Part shown: piece after piece, positions 7,096 through 15,096 of the stretch
Layout: the number at the start of each line of letters is the position of its first letter
Position numbering within the stretch: the first letter of the stretch is position 1
NCBI GenBank assembly: GCA_900541665.1
Contig: UQKV01000036.1
Location: 1-21,524 of the forward strand
Direction: 5' to 3'
Length of the DNA stretch: 21,524 nucleotides
From: an uncultured Collinsella sp.
Lineage (GTDB): Bacteria; Actinomycetota; Coriobacteriia; Coriobacteriales; Coriobacteriaceae
Translations under genes and position numbers: made by a program
Notes under the pieces: model-generated
What the model was told of the DNA's origin: nothing
Database searches by the model: none
Seen by the model: the letters and a program-made list of their open reading frames with translations, nothing else

Positions 7096-7782
7096 CTACA
7101 AATAAATCCCCTCACCGAGCTGCTTGTGGAACTCGGCGTGATGGTCGCGTGCCCAGGTAAAGAGCGCCTGGTCAAAGTCGGTACGCGCGGCCGGGACGCC
7201 AAAGACGCCGGCAACTTCGACGCGCACAAACTCCAGTGCCGGCAGCTTGTTGATGGCGGTGAGGGCAAACGGGGACGAGGGCTCCTCGAACAGATAGCTG
7301 CTGCCTTGCAGCACGTCGCAACTGGTGCACGTGTTGCCGAGCGACGGGGCTTTGGAGGCTCGCGCGCCTACGGGCTTGTAGCCGCAGCGCTTATGAGGGT
7401 AGTCGCGGATCTCGCCCGGCACGCAGCCAAGAGCGGGCACGATGGCGAGTGCGTTGGCGTTGGCCGTGTCGATGGCAATGTGCCCGGCCTTGTTGGGCGC
7501 GTGCGCGATGGCGATGCTCTCGTCGTTATCGGTTCGATAGGGAATGCCGAAGGCCGCGACCGAGGTCTCTTTGTGACACTTCCAGCACTCGCGCTTGCCC
7601 AGTACTAGATATATATACGGCGCTGAGGGGTCGGATCGGTCAACACCGGGCAGCCACTCGGCAAAGGGCTCGGGGTTGACGCCGCTGGGTACATACCAGA
7701 TCTTCTTGATCCGGTCCCATTTGGCGCCCAGCGCCTTGGCTTCTTCTTTGCGTGAAAAGGGAACATCGAGCTCGGTGCGCAT
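7096..7782 (-). CDS. DUF5710 domain protein with two CxxC pairs
   Basis: A 228-residue soluble protein. Residues 3-45 match the DUF5710 pattern: LDVPFSRKEEAKALGAKWD, then KKIWYVPSG and PFAEWLP. This small domain often occurs in plasmid- and phage-linked proteins and in topoisomerase or primase fusions. Cys66/Cys69 and Cys152/Cys155 could bind one zinc, with an aromatic-rich segment between them. The start at ATG 7780-7782 is fixed by AAGGAG five bases upstream. The open frame extends further upstream to 8262, but that part crosses the tRNA gene and terminator and is not coding. It converges on the small double-CxxC gene with a 37-base gap. Molecular role unknown. Confidence 0.8.
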   Translation of the reverse strand: MRTELDVPFSRKEEAKALGAKWDRIKKIWYVPSGVNPEPFAEWLPGVDRSDPSAPYIYLVLGKRECWKCHKETSVAAFGIPYRTDNDESIAIAHAPNKAGHIAIDTANANALAIVPALGCVPGEIRDYPHKRCGYKPVGARASKAPSLGNTCTSCDVLQGSSYLFEEPSSPFALTAINKLPALEFVRVEVAGVFGVPAARTDFDQALFTWARDHHAEFHKQLGEGIYL

Positions 7783-7978
7783 GATGGCTCCTTGGTACTG
7801 CAGGTGCAAGTGGTTCAAGGATACCGCAGGGCGCAGACATCGCGGCGTTTTGCTGAGGAGTTGCGGCTCGGATGGGTTCGAGACGCGTTGGCCTCGGCCT
7901 CGGTGGCTATTGACGCGGTTTTGTGCATGGGCAGGGTGGTTGCTTGGGCGGTTGGAACTGCCAGCGGATTTGGCGGCA

Positions 7979-8015
7979 TAAAACAAAACAGCCCAGAGGA
8001 CATAGCCTCTGAGCT
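7979..8015 (-). terminator. Intrinsic terminator of the tRNA-Val gene
   Basis: Read on the minus strand, AGCTCAGAGG (8015-8006) pairs with CCTCTGGGCT (7999-7990) around a six-base loop. GTTTTGTTTTA follows directly. It starts only 10 bases after the tRNA CCA end. Confidence 0.8.
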
Positions 8016-8024
8016 GCGAACATT

Positions 8025-8099
8025 TGGTGGGCGTTAGAAGATTTGAACTTCTGACCTCTTCCGTGTCAGGGAAGCGCTCTCCCCCTGAGCTAAACGCCC
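8025..8099 (-). tRNA. tRNA-Val (anticodon GAC)
   Basis: Read on the minus strand, the acceptor stem GGGCGTT (8099-8093) pairs with AACGCCC (8035-8029). It is followed by discriminator A and an encoded CCA (8027-8025). The D arm contains TAGCTCAG. The anticodon stem CTTCC/GGAAG encloses CTGACAC, giving anticodon GAC, which reads GUC codons for valine. The T arm contains GTTCAAATC. The gene stands alone with its own promoter and terminator. Confidence 0.97.
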
Positions 8100-8128
8100 G
8101 ATCAAGGGTGCGCAAGCGCGCAAGGGAT

Positions 8129-8157
8129 AATATAACGGAGCCTGAACTCGGTGGCAA
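8129..8157 (-). promoter_or_regulatory. Promoter of tRNA-Val
   Basis: On the minus strand, TTGCCA (8157-8152) and TATATT (8134-8129) are separated by exactly 17 bases, each matching its consensus at five of six positions. Transcription would begin about 22 bases before the mature tRNA. Confidence 0.75.
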
Positions 8158-8388
8158 GAACATTTTTAAAAATCGCTTACATTGTGGAATTCGGGGGCTT
8201 TGGCGTATCCATCTCAAAAGAGCCTGCTGCCGCGATTTGGCTGTCGCATAATGCAAGGCCATTGCGGTATCGAGCTATGGAAAGACGCCTAAGGAATTGT
8301 CCTACCGATAAGCGGACAAGCCTCCAGCTGATGACTTCGCCGTGGTAAGGTAAGCCGAATTGTTTCCAGGCTGTTTCGGGGGAGTGGA
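8158..8388. other. Spacer between tRNA-Val promoter and the EamA gene
   Basis: I see no gene here. It contains the palindrome ATTTTTAAAAAT near 8162 and an inverted repeat TTGTCC/GGACAA (8297-8302 and 8314-8319). It must hold the promoter of the transporter gene, but no pair of boxes is convincing. Confidence 0.4.
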
Positions 8389-9411
8389 ATGAGCAAAGAG
8401 TGTGTCGAGCAGGTCGAAGGCGCAGGGGCTTCGGTGCCGATGACCGATATATCGAACATTGATGTGCCCGAGGGCACCGACGAGCTCAGCCGTAGCACCC
8501 GCCGCGCCTGGCGCGAGCGCCTTAACGATGCGTCGTCGCGCAAGATGATCACGGGCGTCTTGGCTACGCTGGTGGGCGGTTCGTTTTGGGGCTTCTCGGG
8601 CACCAGCGCGAGCTTTCTGTTCGATACCTACCACGTCGACACCTTGTGGCTTATGAGCGTACGTCAGATTCTCGCCGGTCTACTCTTTATGGCCGTGGTT
8701 GTTACGCGCGACCGCGAGCGCCTGATTAAGCTCTGGACCACACCCGCCGATCGCAAGCAGCTGCTGCTCTTTACCGCCTTTGGCCTGCTGTTCAACCAGT
8801 TTTGCTATCTTTCGGCCGTGCGCCTGACGAACGCCGGAACCGCGACGGTGCTCCAGTGCCTGCAGCTCGTTATCATCATGGGCTACACCTGCGTGATCGA
8901 TCGCCGCATGCCACGTACTCGCGAAGTCATCGGCATTGGCCTAGCTCTGGGTGGAACCTTTTTAATCGCCACCGGCGGCGACCCCACCAGCCTGAATATC
9001 TCGCCGCTTGGCCTGGCAGCAGGTCTTATGTGTGCGGTCAGCGCCGCGTGTATGGCGGTGATTCCCGCCAAGATCCTGCCCGAATACGGTAGCCCCATCG
9101 TCACGGGCTCGGCAATGCTCACGGCGGGCGTGGTTTCATGTGTCTTCGTGCGGCCCTGGGCGCATATGCCGGCGCTCGACGCTGCCGGCATCGAGGCGCT
9201 CGCGGTGTTCGTGGTTATCGGCTCGTTTTTTGCTTACATGCTTTATATGCAGGGCGTTAAGGACATCGGCTCGGTGCGCGCGAGCCTCATCGGAACTGTG
9301 GAGCCGGTTTCGGCGACTATCACCAGCGCCGTTATGCTGGGCACGGTGTTTTTGCCGACCGACCTTATCGGCTTTGCCATGATCATCGTGATGATGTTCC
9401 TCACGGTGTAG
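8389..9411 (+). CDS. EamA/DMT-family membrane transporter
   Basis: A 340-residue integral membrane protein of the drug/metabolite transporter superfamily with the usual ten hydrophobic helices in two EamA repeats. The first repeat starts near residue 55 (GVLATLVGGSFWGFSGTSA, typical of helix 1), with SAVRLTNAGTATVLQ in its second half. The second repeat contains FFAYMLYMQGVKDIG and ends with SLIGTVEPVSATITSAV, matching the conserved EP-containing helix of the family. A polar, acidic 50-residue N-terminal extension precedes helix 1. The start ATG has GGGGGAG six bases upstream. Members export amino acids, nucleosides or other metabolites; the substrate cannot be read from sequence. Confidence 0.92.
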   Translation: MSKECVEQVEGAGASVPMTDISNIDVPEGTDELSRSTRRAWRERLNDASSRKMITGVLATLVGGSFWGFSGTSASFLFDTYHVDTLWLMSVRQILAGLLFMAVVVTRDRERLIKLWTTPADRKQLLLFTAFGLLFNQFCYLSAVRLTNAGTATVLQCLQLVIIMGYTCVIDRRMPRTREVIGIGLALGGTFLIATGGDPTSLNISPLGLAAGLMCAVSAACMAVIPAKILPEYGSPIVTGSAMLTAGVVSCVFVRPWAHMPALDAAGIEALAVFVVIGSFFAYMLYMQGVKDIGSVRASLIGTVEPVSATITSAVMLGTVFLPTDLIGFAMIIVMMFLTV

Positions 9412-9560
9412 CTGGCGCCGCCGCCAAGACAGAAAAGGTGTTGTGCCGCATTTTCGCCAATTGACGTCCGTGTCTGGAGTTTAGCTGTCGATGCCCAAAA
9501 TGCCATAAACTAGTAACGTTATGGACTTTTTCATTGCGACTCAATTGCGAGGATTTCTTT

Positions 9561-11873
9561 ATGGCTGGTAATCACTTTAAGGGCAGCGATAGCGGCCGTC
9601 CTGCAGTTCCGCCGCGTCCGAACGGGGCTGGTAAGGCCGGCACGCCGGGCGGCGCTGGACAGGGCGGTTCCGGTAAGCGCGTGTCCCCGGGCGAGACGGC
9701 GATGTTTACCGCTCTGTACGAGCAGTCTCAAAAGGCAAAAAAGACCGGCCGTGCAAGAGGGAATGTCTTTGCGGGCGGTGCAACCTCCGCGTCGCAGCCG
9801 ATCGGGGCTCCTTCGGTACCCGCGAACAACGCGGGTGCTGCCAACGCCGCGAATGCCGCCGGCAACGTTAATGCCGGCAAGGCCGCCAACAATACTCCCT
9901 CTGCCGGTGGCGCGGGGCTTACGGGTAACCTTGGCACGATTTACACCGGCGCCTCCGAGACTGGCACGTTCGCCCGCCTGGATGATAGCGGTGCCGAGTT
10001 TGCGGGCTCGGGTTCCAAGGAAGATTATTACGATTTTGGCTTGAACTACGGTAGCGACGCTTCGTCGAGTTCGACCTCTGACGGTCTGGTCCGTCATCGT
10101 CATCGCAAGGGCGAGCGCAAAAAGCGTCACACCGGCGCCATTATTGCCGCTGTAGTCGCGGTGCTTCTCGTTGCGCTTGGCGCAAGCGGCTTTATGCTGC
10201 TTAACTCGGCAAAGACCGTAAAGAGCGAAGCGAAGGAGGCTGTCGAGATCGTCGGTGGCCTTAAGGACAAGGTCACGTCGGGCGATTTTTCGACGCTGCC
10301 TGACGACGCGAAGAAGATCGATGAGCTCTGCAACAGCATGAAGGCGGAGACCTCGAGCCCGCTGTGGGCGGCGGCTTCGTTTATCCCGGTGTATGGCAGC
10401 GATATCAATGCGGCCCGCACCATGATCGACGCCCTGTCCGATGTCTCGAGCAATGCGCTGGTTCCCATGGCCGATAACCTTTCGCAGGCTACGCCCGGCA
10501 AGCTGTTCCAGGACGGCATGATTAACGTGTCCGCGCTGCAGGCGGTCGCCGATTCGCTTTCCAGCAGCTCGAAGGTGTTCAAGAGCGCCAACGAGAAGGT
10601 CCAGGGCATTGGCGATACTCATATTTCCCAGGTGACCGAGCTGGTCGATAAGGCCAAGGACGGCTTTGCCACCCTCAACGGTGCGGTTGACGCGGCGGAG
10701 AAGGTCGCCCCCGTCCTCCCCCAGATGCTCGGCGCCAACGGCCAGACGCGCAACTACCTTGTGTACGCCATGAACAACGTCGAGATTCGTGCTTGCGGCG
10801 GCTTTGGCGGTTCGCAGGGCCTGATTTCGGTCACCGACGGCCAGATGTCGATTGGCGAGTTTGTTCCCCGCATTGGACTCAGCGAGGATGAGGCAGTCGA
10901 GAGCGTCGACGAAGAGGATGAGGCGCTGTTCGGCAACCACAGCAACCTGTACAACTCGGGCAATACCTATTCGCCTGATTGGCCCCGCAACTCGCAGCGT
11001 GTCGCCGCGCTGTGGAAGTCCCAGTATGGGCAGGACGTTGACGGCGTCGTGGGTATCGACCCGGTGTTCCTGCAGTATCTGCTGGGCCTGGTCGGTAACG
11101 TGTCGCTGCCCGACGGAACGGTTGTCGACGGCACCAACGCCGCAAAGGTCCTCATGCACGATGTGTACTGGAACTATCCGGTCGAGGAGTCGGACGGCAT
11201 CTTTGCATCCGTTGCCAGCGCTGCCTTCGACAAGATTCTCGGTGGCATCGGTGACGTCGACGTTACAAAGCTTGTCGGTGCATTCGAGCGCGGTGCCGAA
11301 GAGGGCCGTCTGATTGCTTGGATGAGAAACGATGATGAGCAGAATGCCATCAAAGAGACGGGCATTGACGCCTCGCTGCCCGATCCGGATGATCCGAGTG
11401 CCGATCCCGTTGCCGGCGTTTACTTTAACAACCTGAGCTTTTCCAAGCTCGACTGGTATCTGAACGCCGACACGCAGATTGGCCAGGGCGTGAAGAACGG
11501 CGACGGCACGTGTTCCTATCGCATCACCGTTACCCTGACGAACATCATGACGCAGGAGGAGGCCGGCAAGCTGCCCGACTACGTCGCGGCGAGCGCGCCC
11601 GATGCCGCGCGCGACGACGAGCGTCTGAATGTCTCACTGTTTGCCCCGACGGGCGGCAACATCAGTGACCTTACGGTTGAGGGCACCCAGTTTGGTCTTG
11701 GCGCCGCTACGTGGCATGGAATCCCCTTCTATTCGGGTACCGTTGACCTGCATGCTGGCGAGACGACGACGATCACGTATACGCTGACCACGTCGGCCGA
11801 GGCGGGGGACAAGCCGCTTACACTGCGTCAGACTCCTACATGCCAGGCGGCTCGCGACAGCGCGTCGGCGTAG
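9561..11873 (+). CDS. DUF4012 domain protein, membrane-anchored
   Basis: A 770-residue protein. The first 190 residues are low-complexity and probably disordered: Gly/Pro/Lys-rich, then an Ala/Asn tract around 90-115, and an Arg/Lys/His cluster just before the membrane. A single membrane helix at about 191-213 (AIIAAVVAVLLVALGASGF) places the rest outside the cell. The DUF4012 region follows, with the signature IRACGGFGGSQGLIS near residue 410. ATG 9561 is chosen for GAGGA seven bases upstream; an earlier in-frame start at 9534 has none. DUF4012 proteins occur in Gram-positive bacteria and are often near envelope polysaccharide genes. The neighbour here is glmM, but they are not clearly one operon. 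Function unknown. Confidence 0.88.
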   Translation: MAGNHFKGSDSGRPAVPPRPNGAGKAGTPGGAGQGGSGKRVSPGETAMFTALYEQSQKAKKTGRARGNVFAGGATSASQPIGAPSVPANNAGAANAANAAGNVNAGKAANNTPSAGGAGLTGNLGTIYTGASETGTFARLDDSGAEFAGSGSKEDYYDFGLNYGSDASSSSTSDGLVRHRHRKGERKKRHTGAIIAAVVAVLLVALGASGFMLLNSAKTVKSEAKEAVEIVGGLKDKVTSGDFSTLPDDAKKIDELCNSMKAETSSPLWAAASFIPVYGSDINAARTMIDALSDVSSNALVPMADNLSQATPGKLFQDGMINVSALQAVADSLSSSSKVFKSANEKVQGIGDTHISQVTELVDKAKDGFATLNGAVDAAEKVAPVLPQMLGANGQTRNYLVYAMNNVEIRACGGFGGSQGLISVTDGQMSIGEFVPRIGLSEDEAVESVDEEDEALFGNHSNLYNSGNTYSPDWPRNSQRVAALWKSQYGQDVDGVVGIDPVFLQYLLGLVGNVSLPDGTVVDGTNAAKVLMHDVYWNYPVEESDGIFASVASAAFDKILGGIGDVDVTKLVGAFERGAEEGRLIAWMRNDDEQNAIKETGIDASLPDPDDPSADPVAGVYFNNLSFSKLDWYLNADTQIGQGVKNGDGTCSYRITVTLTNIMTQEEAGKLPDYVAASAPDAARDDERLNVSLFAPTGGNISDLTVEGTQFGLGAATWHGIPFYSGTVDLHAGETTTITYTLTTSAEAGDKPLTLRQTPTCQAARDSASA

Positions 11874-11910
11874 GGTTTTTCTGGTAGCGCAGATAATCGA
11901 GTACCATTTT

Positions 11911-11943
11911 GGGGCGGACAGGCAATCTGTCCGCCCCTATTTT
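11911..11943 (+). terminator. Strong hairpin between the DUF4012 gene and glmM
   Basis: GGGGCGGACAG (11911-11921) pairs perfectly with CTGTCCGCCCC (11927-11937) around GCAAT, followed by TATTTTG. It looks like an intrinsic terminator for the DUF4012 gene, but it ends only about 15 bases before the glmM start, next to its ribosome-binding site. A GATAAT box at 11892-11897 could start glmM transcripts ahead of the hairpin, in which case the hairpin would lie in the glmM leader. Confidence 0.75.
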
Positions 11944-11956
11944 GTAAGGAGAGCGC

Positions 11957-13288
11957 ATGAAGTACTTTGGCACCGACGGCTTTCGCGGTGAGGCCAACGT
12001 TGGGCTGACGGTAGAGCACGCTTATAAGATTGGCCGTTTTGTGGGCTGGTATTACGGCGCCAACCGCAGTGCTAAGGCGCGCGTCATCGTGGGCAAGGAC
12101 ACACGTCGCTCGAGCTATATGTTTGAGGCGGCGCTGGTGAGCGGCCTGGTCGCGAGCGGCGCGGACGCCTACATGCTGCACGTGATCCCGACGCCGGGCG
12201 TGGCGCATCAGACCGTGGAGGGCTGCTTCGATTGCGGCATCATGATCAGCGCGAGCCACAACCCGTTTTGCGATAACGGCATTAAGCTCGTCAACAGCGA
12301 CGGCTTTAAGATGGACGAGGACGTGCTTGAGCTCATCGAGGACTATATCGATGGCAAGAGCGAGGTGCCGCTGGCAACGGGCAACCACATTGGCGCCACG
12401 GTGGACTACATGCAGGGTCGCAACCGCTACATCGCTTCGCTCATCGCAAGCGCGAACTTTTCGCTGCAGGGCGTCAAGATCGGTATTGACTGCGCCAACG
12501 GCTCGGCTTCCTCGGTGGCCAAGCCGGTGTTTGACGCGCTGGGCGCCGACGTGCGCGTGATCAATGCCGCGCCCGATGGTTTTAACATCAACGTCGACTG
12601 CGGCTCCACGCATATGGAGCGCCTACAACGCCACGTGGTGGAGCAGGGCCTGGACGTGGGCTTTGCCTACGACGGCGATGCCGACCGCTGCCTGGCCGTG
12701 GATGAGCGCGGTCGCGTGGTAGACGGCGACCAGATCCTGTACGTGTGCGGCGTGTATCTGAACAAGCACGGGCGACTCTCGGGCGGTACCGTGGTGCCGA
12801 CGATTGCCAGCAACTTTGGCCTGGTCAAGTCGCTGGAGCTTGCCGGTCTGAGCGCCGTGACCAGCGGCGTGGGCGACCGTCACGTGTATGCCAAGATGCG
12901 CGAGGGCGGCTACAGCTTGGGCGGCGAGCAGACGGGCCATACGATCTTTGGCGATATCGAGCGCACGGGCGACGGCATTATGACTTCGCTGCGCGTGATG
13001 GAAGTGATTCGTGCCGAGCGCGAGACGCTCTCGCAGCTCACGGCTCCGTGCAAGCTGCTGCCGCAGGCGCAGGTGGCCGTGCACGTGGCGGACAAGGACG
13101 CCGCGCTCGAGAACATGGGCGTGCAGAACGCCATCGCCGAGGCCGAGGCCGCGCTGGCAGGCGAGGGCCGCGTACTGGTGCGCAAGAGCGGAACCGAGTC
13201 GGTTATCCGCGTGCTGGCCGAGGCGCCCGACCAAGCATCCGCCGATGCCGCCATGAAGCGCATCGCCGCCGCGCTGGAAGCTCTGTAA
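11957..13288 (+). CDS. glmM: Phosphoglucosamine mutase
   Basis: A 443-residue protein, the usual length for GlmM. It converts glucosamine-6-phosphate to glucosamine-1-phosphate, the step before UDP-GlcNAc for peptidoglycan. The N-terminus KYFGTDGFRG is typical. The phosphoserine loop is ISASHNP with Ser100. The magnesium loop is DGDADR (239-244), the sugar-binding loop GGEQTGH (322-328), and the phosphate-binding loop RKSGTESVIRV (409-419). That last loop has Ser where most GlmM proteins have Pro (SGTEP). AAGGAG lies five bases before the ATG. Other phosphohexomutases share the fold, but the start and the GEQTGH loop favour GlmM. Confidence 0.95.
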   Translation: MKYFGTDGFRGEANVGLTVEHAYKIGRFVGWYYGANRSAKARVIVGKDTRRSSYMFEAALVSGLVASGADAYMLHVIPTPGVAHQTVEGCFDCGIMISASHNPFCDNGIKLVNSDGFKMDEDVLELIEDYIDGKSEVPLATGNHIGATVDYMQGRNRYIASLIASANFSLQGVKIGIDCANGSASSVAKPVFDALGADVRVINAAPDGFNINVDCGSTHMERLQRHVVEQGLDVGFAYDGDADRCLAVDERGRVVDGDQILYVCGVYLNKHGRLSGGTVVPTIASNFGLVKSLELAGLSAVTSGVGDRHVYAKMREGGYSLGGEQTGHTIFGDIERTGDGIMTSLRVMEVIRAERETLSQLTAPCKLLPQAQVAVHVADKDAALENMGVQNAIAEAEAALAGEGRVLVRKSGTESVIRVLAEAPDQASADAAMKRIAAALEAL

Positions 13289-13329
13289 GGTAGTCATTGG
13301 GGACGTTCTTAAACGACTAGGTGAAAAAA

Positions 13330-13365
13330 GGGGACGCTGCGGATTGGTTCCGCGGCGCCCCCTTT
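13330..13365. terminator. Bidirectional terminator between glmM and the M32 carboxypeptidase gene
   Basis: GGGGACGCTGCGG (13330-13342) pairs with CCGCGGCGCCCCC (13350-13362) around a seven-base loop. Read on the minus strand the stem is followed by TTTTTT, which is ideal for ending the M32 transcript. On the plus strand only TTT follows, so glmM termination is weaker. Confidence 0.75.
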
Positions 13366-13387
13366 GCGTTGGCGTGTCGGTTATGCC

Positions 13388-14962
13388 TTACAGCTCGTAG
13401 AGCGTGGTGAACTTGTCCTGCAGGTAGCTGCAGTAGTAGCGGGCATCGAACGCCATGCCGCAGGCGCCCTTGATGAGCTCCGGCGCGTCCTTGGCGCGGC
13501 CCCACTGCCAAATGTGCTCGCCCAGCCAGGCGCGGACGGGCGCCAAATCGCCGCTCGCACAGGCGCCGTTGAGGTCGACGCCGTCGCGGCACATGGCCGG
13601 CACGAACATGGCATCGTAGGCGCTACCCAGCGCATAGGTGGGGAAGTAGCCAAACGAGCCACCGCTCCAGTGCGTATCCTGCAGGCAGCCGTGCGTGTCG
13701 TCGGGAACGGGAATGCCCAGGTACTCGTTCATAAAGCGATTCCAAAGCGCGGGGATGTCCTTGGCCGTGGCCTCGCCGGCAAATAGCATGCGCTCGATCT
13801 CGTAGCGCACCATAACGTGCAGCGGATAGGTGAGCTCGTCGGCCTCGGTGCGGATCAACGACGGCTGCGCGATGTTCACGGCGCGGTAGAGCGTGTCCTC
13901 GTCGACGTCGCCGTAGACCTCGGGTGCGTGGCGGCGCAGCACCTCGAGCAGCGGTCCCATAAAGGCGCGGCTGCGACCCACGGTGTTCTCGAAAAAGCGG
14001 CTCTGGCTCTCGTGGATGCCCATGGAGGTGCCGCCCTCCAGGCAGGTGCGCGCATAGGCGGGATTGACGCCCAGCTCGTACATGGTGTGTCCCGCCTCGT
14101 GGATGATGCTGTAGACGTTGGAGATGCAGTCGTCCTCGTAGATGTGCGTCGCGATGCGCGCGTCGCCCACGGCAAAGCCCTCGCTAAACGGGTGCTCGGT
14201 AAAGGCAAGCGTGGTGTCGTTCAGGTCCAGGCCTACGAGCTTCATAAGGTCGAAGCTCATGGCACACTGGGCGGCCTCGGGCACGCGGGCGTGCAAAAAG
14301 TCGGCATCGGGCTGCTGGCCGCGCTCGCCGATGGCGTGCACGAGCGGCACGACCGTCGCCTTGACCTCATCGCAAAACGCGTCGAAGCTCTTGGCAGAAA
14401 GGCCGCGCTCGTACTGGTCGAGCCAAACGTCGTATGGGTCGCGCTTGGGGTCCATGAGCTCGGCCTGATGCTTAAGTTGGGCGATGATTCTATCCACATA
14501 GGGCTCAAAGCTTGCCCAGTCGTTGGCCGCCTTGGCCTTGTGCCACACGGCGTCTGCCTCGCAGGTGAGCCTGGTCCAGGCCTCGGCCTCCTCGGTGGGG
14601 ATGACGCTTGCCTCGCGCTGGTCGCGGCCGAGCACGCGGATCTCGTCAAGCAGCTGCGGGTCGTCGATCTTGCCTCCGGCGACCGTCTCACGCGCGAGAG
14701 AGCGCACAAGCTCAACGGACTTCTCGCTGGTCAAGAGTTTGTGATGCTCGCCGGCAAGGGTGCCCATGGCATCGGCGCGGGCCGCGGCGCCGTTGGCGGG
14801 GGCAATCGTCGCGCCATCGAACTCGGCAATTTTGAGCAGGTACTCGCGGGTCCACAGTTTGCCTTCGAGCTTGCGGAATTTTTTGACGGCCTTATCGACC
14901 TTGATGCCGTTGGGCGTCTTGCCCGCTGCGGGTTTGGCTTTCTTATCGTGCTTCTTTCCCAT
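13388..14962 (-). CDS. M32-family metallocarboxypeptidase (Taq-type)
   Basis: A 524-residue cytosolic zinc carboxypeptidase that trims amino acids from peptide C-termini. Signature elements in order: HPF at 257-259 and DARIATHIYE near 267-276, zinc motif HEAGH (288-292), then GIHESQSRFFEN with HESQ at 317-320 providing the third ligand. The C-terminal half has MVRYEIERMLF and a Gly/Tyr-rich segment (SGGSFGYFPTYALG) that are typical of the family. The N-terminus adds a Lys-rich 20-30-residue stretch that is unlikely to be catalytic. ATG 14960-14962 has AAGGA about seven bases upstream. The gene diverges from the T-box/pheST unit and converges with glmM. Confidence 0.94.
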   Translation of the reverse strand: MGKKHDKKAKPAAGKTPNGIKVDKAVKKFRKLEGKLWTREYLLKIAEFDGATIAPANGAAARADAMGTLAGEHHKLLTSEKSVELVRSLARETVAGGKIDDPQLLDEIRVLGRDQREASVIPTEEAEAWTRLTCEADAVWHKAKAANDWASFEPYVDRIIAQLKHQAELMDPKRDPYDVWLDQYERGLSAKSFDAFCDEVKATVVPLVHAIGERGQQPDADFLHARVPEAAQCAMSFDLMKLVGLDLNDTTLAFTEHPFSEGFAVGDARIATHIYEDDCISNVYSIIHEAGHTMYELGVNPAYARTCLEGGTSMGIHESQSRFFENTVGRSRAFMGPLLEVLRRHAPEVYGDVDEDTLYRAVNIAQPSLIRTEADELTYPLHVMVRYEIERMLFAGEATAKDIPALWNRFMNEYLGIPVPDDTHGCLQDTHWSGGSFGYFPTYALGSAYDAMFVPAMCRDGVDLNGACASGDLAPVRAWLGEHIWQWGRAKDAPELIKGACGMAFDARYYCSYLQDKFTTLYEL

Positions 14963-15080
14963 ACCGTATCCTTAATCTCGCATGCCGAGCGCCGCAGACG
15001 GGTGCACGGCCGGTTTGCACAGCTACCTGCCTTGTACCCAGCGCGAACAAAACGGAACGCGGCGATGCGCTCGCGAAATG

Positions 15081-15089
15081 TGTTATCCT
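15081..15089 (+). promoter_or_regulatory. Candidate extended -10 promoter of the T-box/pheST operon
   Basis: TGTTATCCT is an extended -10 motif (TGn followed by TATCCT). The -35 position is poor. Transcription would begin near 15096, just before the T-box stem I. Confidence 0.5.
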
Positions 15090-15096
15090 ATAGCCC

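Noticed and set aside
8025..8099. Phage or island attachment site at tRNA-Val
   Set aside because: I could not find a second copy of the tRNA 3' end in the window, nor an integrase gene.
7783..8262. Upstream extension of the DUF5710 frame
   Set aside because: It crosses the tRNA-Val gene and its terminator, and an internal ATG with AAGGAG starts exactly at the DUF5710 domain.
9531..11159. 542-codon minus-strand open frame opposite the DUF4012 gene
   Set aside because: No ribosome-binding site or family motif; it mirrors the codon bias of the real gene.
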